A stretch of 44,776 nucleotides of DNA from an uncultured Mycoplasmatota bacterium (lineage in GTDB: Bacteria > Bacillota_I > Bacilli_A > RF39 > UBA660). Of the stretch, positions 38,508 through 44,776 are shown one piece after another; position 1 is the first letter of the stretch; each line of letters starts with the position of its first letter. A program made the position numbers and the translations under genes. The notes below the pieces were generated by a model. That model was given only the letters and a program-made list of their open reading frames with translations, did not search any database and had not been told where the DNA came from. The stretch lies in the NCBI GenBank assembly GCA_946497925.1, contig CAMMMG010000006.1, positions 1-44,776 on the forward strand, read 5' to 3'.

Positions 38508-38870
38508 TTAATCTTCTTCAGGATTGCTCCAACACTCACTCCAATTTTGCAAACCAGGAGCATCATCACCAGCAATATTACCTACCATTGTAAATAATAA
38601 GTTAATAAGTGTTACAATAAAGAATACTAATATAGCATATATACATCTCTTAATTAATTTAGATTGTGCTTCTTTAACTGCTTTATCATCACTACTTATA
38701 ACTGCCTTACCTAAATCAAGTGTACCTAAAACTATTAAAATGATTGGAATACCTATTTGTAAAATAGGAAATAAACCATTTTTAATAATTCTAACTATAA
38801 AACCAAAACCACGACAAGGTCCTTCAGCATTAACAGTTGCATCTAAAATTTGAAATAACATCATATTCAT
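38508..38870 (-). CDS. VirB2/TrbC-like small membrane protein (pilin-like), paralog 1
   Basis: 120 aa; LDLGKAVISSDDKAVKEAQSKLIKRCIYAILVFFIVTLINLLFTMVGNI. Confidence 0.75.
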   Translation of the reverse strand: MNMMLFQILDATVNAEGPCRGFGFIVRIIKNGLFPILQIGIPIILIVLGTLDLGKAVISSDDKAVKEAQSKLIKRCIYAILVFFIVTLINLLFTMVGNIAGDDAPGLQNWSECWSNPEED

Positions 38871-38893
38871 AAAAACTCTCCTTTACTACAATA

Positions 38894-38922
38894 ATAATAT
38901 ATAAAATATTAAGATTTGTCAA
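38894..38922 (-). promoter_or_regulatory. internal sigma-A-like promoter for the VirB2-like genes
   Basis: minus strand TTGACA - 17 nt - TATTAT just upstream of AAAGGAGAG-ATG. Confidence 0.7.
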
Positions 38923-38925
38923 TTA

Positions 38926-39906
38926 TTATCGTTTAAATAATCCAAATATTTTCCCTCCACTTTCTTTTTCACTAGTCTTATTAATAAGTCCTATCTTAGA
39001 TAAAAAATCACTAAGAACAGGATTTTTAACTCTATCATTAAGTGGTGGTATATTATAAAAGACTTTAGTCTTTCCCTCGTATTCAAAATCCATAATATCA
39101 CTATTAGAAAGTAAACTCTTATTAAGTATTATCTTTCTACCCTTTAACTCTTCAAATACTCTTCTATTTCTTCTCATTAATTTATTTAATTTAATAGAAG
39201 AAGGTTCTATTAAATATAAAACATCACTACAAGCACCTTCATTACTAGAATCATTCAAATCTACCAAGATAATAGCAACATCATTATGTTTCACAATCTC
39301 AGTCATTAAATGTTCATCATCTATAGAAATCATATTACTACTATTAAAATAAGAAAAGTCATGTCTATTAACTTCTATAGCAACTACACTCATTCCATAA
39401 GACTGTTCTAATTCTTTCTTTAACATATAAATTAAAGTAGTACTACCAGCATGATCAGTAACGTTCTTAATTCCTATTATTCTAGAACCTGCTACTACTT
39501 TCTCATTAATAGTAGTAGATAAATCATTAAGTTGTTGGATATGAGCAACATCTTTATAAGTATTAGGATGCTCTAAAAAATATTTAATCCCATCTACTGT
39601 CGTCGTAAAATTATATATCCCCATAGAAATAATTTTAGATAAATAACTACTAGAAGTAGATGCCTCATTATTAGGAAGTAAAAGAATGATTTTATCAGCA
39701 TCAAGACCAATAGATATCTTTTGAATATTAGTAATATCATTATAATCTTTAATAGCAGTAATATCTAAAATCATTCTTGCATAAAAGAAGTTCTTGAACA
39801 TCTCAACAATTTCATCAGCTGTATGAACACCATCAACACTTTTAATAACATCAATATCTAAAGTCGATAGCATTGATTTCGCTTCATTAGCAATTATAAC
39901 GTTCAT
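38926..39906 (-). CDS. CpaE/TadZ-like protein with degenerate nucleotide-binding loop
   Basis: Receiver-like N-terminus, ParA/MinD-like C-terminus with GIKNVTDHAGSTTLIYML in place of a canonical deviant Walker A; Tad context. Confidence 0.65.
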   Translation of the reverse strand: MNVIIANEAKSMLSTLDIDVIKSVDGVHTADEIVEMFKNFFYARMILDITAIKDYNDITNIQKISIGLDADKIILLLPNNEASTSSSYLSKIISMGIYNFTTTVDGIKYFLEHPNTYKDVAHIQQLNDLSTTINEKVVAGSRIIGIKNVTDHAGSTTLIYMLKKELEQSYGMSVVAIEVNRHDFSYFNSSNMISIDDEHLMTEIVKHNDVAIILVDLNDSSNEGACSDVLYLIEPSSIKLNKLMRRNRRVFEELKGRKIILNKSLLSNSDIMDFEYEGKTKVFYNIPPLNDRVKNPVLSDFLSKIGLINKTSEKESGGKIFGLFKR

Positions 39907-39920
39907 CTAATCACTTCCTT

Positions 39921-40382
39921 CTATCTATAAATTGTTCTAGTTTCACCAGAAACACTCAAAAAGTCTCCTAAACCTATCAAGTTATTAATAACAGGAATAT
40001 CTATGTTGACAAAAGTAACAACAGAATAATAAGTACCATTCATCTCTCCATCGCCACCAGTAGTTTTAACATCATGAGCAATATAACACCAACCACCTTG
40101 ACAATTAACAACATCATCCCCACTATTATTTGAAGCATATCTATTTCTAAAATTGTTAATAAGAGTCTGTGGAACTCTATAAGTCATCCCATCAACATAA
40201 CTTTCTATTTTAGCCATAGCCTCATCAGTAGGTCCTTCATACTGCTCTATAATATTAACTATCTGATTCTTAACTCGAAATGCTCTAGTATAATTAACAG
40301 AATAAGCCATATATCCATTAATTAGAAGTACAAAAGCTAATATAACTTGTAAAGCAAAAACTTGACCTATCGCATCTCTCAT
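39921..40382 (-). CDS. TadE-like minor pilin / pilus assembly protein candidate
   Basis: N-terminal TM (FALQVILAFVLLINGYMAY) and extracellular domain between the Flp-like and CpaE-like genes. Confidence 0.5.
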   Translation of the reverse strand: MRDAIGQVFALQVILAFVLLINGYMAYSVNYTRAFRVKNQIVNIIEQYEGPTDEAMAKIESYVDGMTYRVPQTLINNFRNRYASNNSGDDVVNCQGGWCYIAHDVKTTGGDGEMNGTYYSVVTFVNIDIPVINNLIGLGDFLSVSGETRTIYR

Positions 40383-40402
40383 TATTAATCACATCCTTAC
40401 TA

Positions 40403-40564
40403 TTAATTAAAATCTACATTTGATTGAGAAGTAGTATTATCATTCCATGTATCTTGGATAGTCTCTTGAATGGTTGGCCAAAAGAATGCAAAAAATGCTG
40501 CAATAACACCAATTAAAACAATTGTTACAACAGTCATATTTAATTCTCCAGTCGCTTCCTTCAT
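40403..40564 (-). CDS. Flp-like Tad pilin, MKEATGELNMTVVTIVLIGVIAAFFAFFWPTIQETIQDTWNDNTTSQSNVDFN
   Basis: 53-aa ORF absent from the ORF track; RBS AAAGGAGAG; short N-terminus with E then a TM helix; adjacent to TadC. Confidence 0.75.
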   Translation of the reverse strand: MKEATGELNMTVVTIVLIGVIAAFFAFFWPTIQETIQDTWNDNTTSQSNVDFN

Positions 40565-40598
40565 AAAAATATCTCTCCTTTCATATCTTACAAAAATA

Positions 40599-40626
40599 AT
40601 TATACCAAAATTTACTAATTTTGTAA
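40599..40626 (-). promoter_or_regulatory. promoter upstream of the Flp-like pilin gene
   Basis: minus strand TTACAA - 16 nt - TATAAT. Confidence 0.55.
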
Positions 40627-40632
40627 CTAAAT

Positions 40633-41412
40633 TTATGCAATCATTGTTAACATTGACGCTAATATTACAATCATAACACTAACACCAGTAACAACAAGCA
40701 TAATCATAGTCTGATTTCCCATATGATCAAGTCTTTCTTTATATTTAGTTTCTCTAGCTTTCGCTTGTAAATTAGAAACAGTTCTAGAAAACATTAAAAG
40801 TCTCTCTTGCTTCTTTTCTTGACCACCAAGACCTAAACGATAAAGAAGTCTCATCATTCTCATAGAGTCTCTAACTGGGTATGTGTTAGCAAAATCCATA
40901 TAAGGATTAATACTAGAATCTCCAGAATTAATCTTTTCAATTAATTCCCTTAACCCTGGTTTAAAAATATCAGGAGCATCATTAATACTTTTACCTATCG
41001 CTACAGGAACAGTATAATGTTGAATTAATATTTCTAAACTCTTTAAATAGTATGGCAACATTATATCAATTTGATGCAAATGAGCTTTATAATATTTTTT
41101 TAATTGCATATATGGCATTTTAAATATAAGTACTGCCACCAAACAAGAAAGTATTATATTTATTAGACTAACATCATCTATAAACAAAAACATAAATATG
41201 AAAAACACTGCAATAGCATAAGTTATTCTTTTTTGAAATAAAACATTAGGAGTTGCACTATCACCATATTTAGCATAAACTAAGAAATCATAATCATCTT
41301 CTCTTAATATTTCAAAATATTTTTTGTTATCATTAATAAATTTATTTTTATCAATAGTTCTATTATAAATCAAAATAAACAAAATAATAACTGCAACAAT
41401 AACTATTTCCAT
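40633..41412 (-). CDS. TadC-like type II/IV pilus membrane protein
   Basis: T2SSF-like helical pattern with TM pairs at both ends; follows TadB-like gene. Confidence 0.75.
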   Translation of the reverse strand: MEIVIVAVIILFILIYNRTIDKNKFINDNKKYFEILREDDYDFLVYAKYGDSATPNVLFQKRITYAIAVFFIFMFLFIDDVSLINIILSCLVAVLIFKMPYMQLKKYYKAHLHQIDIMLPYYLKSLEILIQHYTVPVAIGKSINDAPDIFKPGLRELIEKINSGDSSINPYMDFANTYPVRDSMRMMRLLYRLGLGGQEKKQERLLMFSRTVSNLQAKARETKYKERLDHMGNQTMIMLVVTGVSVMIVILASMLTMIA

Positions 41413-41414
41413 AT

Positions 41415-42308
41415 CTACTCAACCCCCACATTCTCATTATAATATTTTTCCCCTTTAAGTAGGAAATAACTATTAAAAATAATTATAAAGTGAAGGACTA
41501 TTTGTACCCAAAGACTTTTAATTAACTCAATATAACTTTCACTTCCAAGCATATATTGTATTAACATAACTAAAAGGAATAACATAATACCATATTGTAA
41601 GAATTTCTTATGAAAAGTAGCCCTATCCATTCTATCACGATAAACACTTTCAACAAGAGTATCTATATCTAGTTGCATATTTTCTAAACTCTCACCAGTA
41701 TCCTGTGCACCTTCTTTAGTAATTTGCAAGAATAATTGATGCATATTTTTAACTATATAATATGGATATTTATTACTCATAAAGTTTAATGCTCCATCAA
41801 TAGAACCTTCTTCATAAGCCATATCTATCATTCTATTAACATCACTTAATACAGGATCTTCTAAAATACCAGAATCTCTTACTCCTTCAAGTGATTTAAC
41901 AAAACTCTGTGTCGTTGCAAATTCCATAATAGTATTAGTAGTATACACTTGTATTTGCTCAAATATAAATTCACTATATATTCTTTTACATCTTAAAAAT
42001 GATAAATAAGGAATAAAAGCTATAGCAATAAATACATAAATAACAGACACAACTATATTATAGAAGTACATATAAGTAACAATACCTGCAAAACCACCCA
42101 TTATTAAAACTTGAATTAAATACTGTCTAGCAGTATATTCCTGACCTAAATCTTTCGTTTTTTCTCTTACAACTTTATAAGAATAAGGAGCGAACCTTTC
42201 ATAAACTGCTTGTACTTGATCTGTAATAAATTTAGAAACATTTTGTCCTTTATAATTTCTATATAACAAAATAGCAATAGCAATTATTAATAACAGAAAA
42301 AACACCAT
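41415..42308 (-). CDS. TadB-like membrane protein (T2SSF domain)
   Basis: FATTQSFVKSLEGVRDSGILEDPVLSDVNRMIDMAYEEGSIDGAL pattern; between CpaF and TadC. Confidence 0.78.
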   Translation of the reverse strand: MVFFLLLIIAIAILLYRNYKGQNVSKFITDQVQAVYERFAPYSYKVVREKTKDLGQEYTARQYLIQVLIMGGFAGIVTYMYFYNIVVSVIYVFIAIAFIPYLSFLRCKRIYSEFIFEQIQVYTTNTIMEFATTQSFVKSLEGVRDSGILEDPVLSDVNRMIDMAYEEGSIDGALNFMSNKYPYYIVKNMHQLFLQITKEGAQDTGESLENMQLDIDTLVESVYRDRMDRATFHKKFLQYGIMLFLLVMLIQYMLGSESYIELIKSLWVQIVLHFIIIFNSYFLLKGEKYYNENVGVE

Positions 42309-42329
42309 ATATTATAATCACTCCCCTCT

Positions 42330-43544
42330 TTAAACTATATCTGTATCAGTAAAAAATGAAGCTTTAGGCAATGTTTGTTCTCCTTGATTTGTATTATTAT
42401 TAAAAATAGGTGACTCTACTACACTAACTTGTTCATTTGGTGAAGTATTTACTACTTTACTAACTTCATTATCAATACTACTCATTGAATCCCCTTTAGT
42501 AAATAAATTATCAATAAAGATATTTTGGTTTTCCAAGTATTCTCTTAAATAATCACTAGGCATATTTTGAACAGGAGCTTTTCCAAATGTTTTTTGATAA
42601 AGGATATGAGTTTGTGGTTTATTATCATCATCAACATAAAACTCAACAACTTCATCAACCTCACGATGGAATTTACCATACTCTTTACTGTAATATGCTT
42701 TAATATGAACACCTAATTGAATATAACGATATATTGTATTTAAAAACTGATCTACATCAATATCACTTTCTAAAAGTGAATACATACGATATGGAATAGC
42801 ACTAGCTTTATCAGCATGTATTGTAGATAAGATGTTATGTCCTGAAGAAATTGAATTACGAACAGCAGTAACTGCTTCCGCACTACGAACTTCTGATAAC
42901 AAGATCCATTTAGGATTTTGCCTCATACAAGTAACTAATACTTCAGAATAACTTGCTACATTATTCGTTTTCATAGCAACAATATCTCTATGTGGAAATA
43001 TCTTATCAAGATGAAGTTCCAAAGTATCCTCTATTGTAATAATTTTTTCATTCTCTTTAGTATGACTAGCAAGATACTTAACAAACTCTGTTTTACCAGA
43101 ACCAGTCTCACCACTAACCATAATATTACAGTGTCCTTCAACACATTTCATTAAAATATCATGAATATTAGCAGTAAAATAATCCTCGCTAATTAATTTT
43201 TCTTTATTAAGTCTAATTTTAGCAGGAGTTTTACGAATAACAACTGCAATACCATTTGTAGCAATAGATTCATGAACAAAGTTAAGACGAAGTTCTGTAG
43301 ACTCTGCATCTAGAAATGGTTTAGCATTATTAAATGTTGTACCCATAACATTAGAACATTGAAAGGCTAACTTTTCAACAAAAGCATCATTTAGCCCATC
43401 AATCTCTACTCTTTTAGATCCTTCTGTTAAAGAACGAACCCAAATTTGTCCATGATTACAATAAGAGATATCAGTTATATCATCATCATCTATTAAAGGT
43501 TTAAATAATCCAAAGTCTAACTTATCAAATATGGAATCGTTCAT
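42330..43544 (-). CDS. CpaF/TadA-type secretion ATPase
   Basis: NIMVSGETGSGKTEFVKYLAS Walker A, IITIEDTLELHL, PKWILLSEVRSAEAVTAVRNSISSGHNILSTIHADKA. Confidence 0.95.
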   Translation of the reverse strand: MNDSIFDKLDFGLFKPLIDDDDITDISYCNHGQIWVRSLTEGSKRVEIDGLNDAFVEKLAFQCSNVMGTTFNNAKPFLDAESTELRLNFVHESIATNGIAVVIRKTPAKIRLNKEKLISEDYFTANIHDILMKCVEGHCNIMVSGETGSGKTEFVKYLASHTKENEKIITIEDTLELHLDKIFPHRDIVAMKTNNVASYSEVLVTCMRQNPKWILLSEVRSAEAVTAVRNSISSGHNILSTIHADKASAIPYRMYSLLESDIDVDQFLNTIYRYIQLGVHIKAYYSKEYGKFHREVDEVVEFYVDDDNKPQTHILYQKTFGKAPVQNMPSDYLREYLENQNIFIDNLFTKGDSMSSIDNEVSKVVNTSPNEQVSVVESPIFNNNTNQGEQTLPKASFFTDTDIV

Positions 43545-43559
43545 AACATTATCCCCTTT

Positions 43560-44384
43560 CTATTGTTGTGTATAAGATAAATCTTCTTCTGTCATTGCAG
43601 TAACATTATTAATAAAGTTTCTTAAATCTTCACTAGATAAAGTAACATCTCCTGGCTCATCTTCTAAAGATTCTGCAGTAGGAACTGGAATAATTTCAGA
43701 CTCATAAGCTCTTAAGTATTCTGCTTTACGAAGAAGTATGTGATATTCTTCAGGTACAGCAAAAACAATTTGTGAAGGAGCAGTCTTTTCATCAAGATCT
43801 GCAAACACATTATTACCACTACTATCAAATACAGCAAGCACTTTTACATTAGATAATAACTTACCTACCATAATTCTATCATCAGCAATAGTACCATCAG
43901 CACCTTCTGCATTTTGAACTTTTAGATATATATCTATATAATTACCAGGATAGATAGAATTACTATAAGTACTAGCCATATCAACAGATAAGTTATATAA
44001 AACATAACCTTTTGGATAATCTAAAATAATACTATCAGGTAATTGATCACGAGATACAACACTTCTTTTATAAAATAAACTACCTGCAGGAATAACACTA
44101 TCTCCATTTGCATACATATCAATAACATCTGCACTATTTGTAATGATTTCATCAGTCACCATTGATTGAGGAATCTCCATTGTACTAATCATATCTTCTG
44201 TAATTTGTGTCCTAGCTTTAATTGTTTCTGTAGCATAAGGAACAGTAACAGGAGTTATCGCTTGATTAATACGCATATTATAACCTACATAAAGGATAAC
44301 AATAGCAAGAATAACACCTACAACAGTAACTGTATTCTTATTAGTAAAGAATTTTTTAATACCAACAACTAAATTATTCATCAA
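43560..44384 (-). CDS. CpaB/RcpC-like SAF-domain pilus assembly protein
   Basis: N-terminal TM; ETIKARTQITEDMISTMEIPQSMV...SVIPAGSLFYKRSVVSRDQL SAF pattern; directly upstream of cpaF. Confidence 0.85.
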   Translation of the reverse strand: MMNNLVVGIKKFFTNKNTVTVVGVILAIVILYVGYNMRINQAITPVTVPYATETIKARTQITEDMISTMEIPQSMVTDEIITNSADVIDMYANGDSVIPAGSLFYKRSVVSRDQLPDSIILDYPKGYVLYNLSVDMASTYSNSIYPGNYIDIYLKVQNAEGADGTIADDRIMVGKLLSNVKVLAVFDSSGNNVFADLDEKTAPSQIVFAVPEEYHILLRKAEYLRAYESEIIPVPTAESLEDEPGDVTLSSEDLRNFINNVTAMTEEDLSYTQQ

Positions 44385-44401
44385 AATCCTCCTTATTCTT
44401 T

Positions 44402-44776
44402 TTATTTATCAATATCACTATAATCTAGCTTACCAGCTCTAGTCATATCACTAACATATTTATTATCATAGTAATTTGATTCTAAAATAACATCTACTTT
44501 ATTAGATAAACTCAAAGATTCACCATTAACACTAGCAGCTGTTTCAGACTCTACTAGAACACTAACTTTAGGTGGAGTTTCATTAATATCGTAAAAACGA
44601 ATATCATAAGTACGACTATTAGATACATTTTGAGAAAAACGTCTAACAAAACTTTCCACAAATTTCTCTTTATCAATTCTTAACAAACCGCTTAAGCGGT
44701 AATAACCAACATCAACTGCGTCAGTCATTGCCGCTTCGGTTGTCTCTCTTAACAAATAATAATCAAGTTCATTACC
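44402..44776 (-). CDS. hypothetical protein of the Tad locus, probably extending beyond the window
   Basis: Reading frame stays open to the window edge upstream of the first Met (…ELDYYLLRETTEAAMTDAVDVGYYRLSG). Confidence 0.6.
   Translation of the reverse strand, partial: GNELDYYLLRETTEAAMTDAVDVGYYRLSGLLRIDKEKFVESFVRRFSQNVSNSRTYDIRFYDINETPPKVSVLVESETAASVNGESLSLSNKVDVILESNYYDNKYVSDMTRAGKLDYSDIDK

Noticed and set aside
38524-38853. + strand 109-aa ORF
   Set aside because: Antisense of the VirB2-like gene
25282-44776. Calling the region an integrative conjugative element
   Set aside because: No relaxase, integrase/recombinase, replication gene or terminal repeats were recognisable inside the window
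1-44776. Alternative genetic code (TGA = Trp) as in some Mollicutes
   Set aside because: TGG is used for Trp and TGA acts as a stop (e.g. the ATGA overlap at 34224-34227), so code 11 fits

Overview
AT-rich chromosomal window from a probable spore-forming, low-GC Bacillota (SpoVAC/SpoVAD/SpoVAE, sporulation-type sigma factor, PFOR, UppS, NAD salvage operon; lineage is inference only). Left part (1-25 kb): housekeeping and sporulation genes, three Fic-domain genes, a decayed membrane-protein paralog, a VapD-like reading frame and two tandem small genes. Between pyruvate:ferredoxin oxidoreductase and a polysaccharide deacetylase lie two direct-repeat loci, missed by the ORF track, with the full architecture of a type I toxin-antitoxin system: a 30-31 aa hydrophobic peptide with its Shine-Dalgarno in a hairpin, a convergent sigma-A-like antisense promoter, an intrinsic terminator at the overlap, and a 12-nt 5'/3' complementarity. 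Right part (25.2-44.8 kb): one co-directional locus that merges a Tad/Flp pilus assembly module (CpaB-like, CpaF/TadA, TadB, TadC, a 53-aa Flp-like pilin missed by the ORF track, a CpaE-like protein) with a conjugation-type type IV secretion apparatus (three VirB2-like paralogs, VirB6/TrbL-like, PrgI/VirB3-like, split VirB4, two VirB8-like proteins, two cell-wall hydrolases, lipoprotein, VirD4-like coupling protein). No relaxase, integrase or transfer origin was seen. The hybrid Tad-T4SS locus and the duplicated type I TA-like loci are the best candidates for under-described systems. No rRNA, tRNA or CRISPR was recognised.
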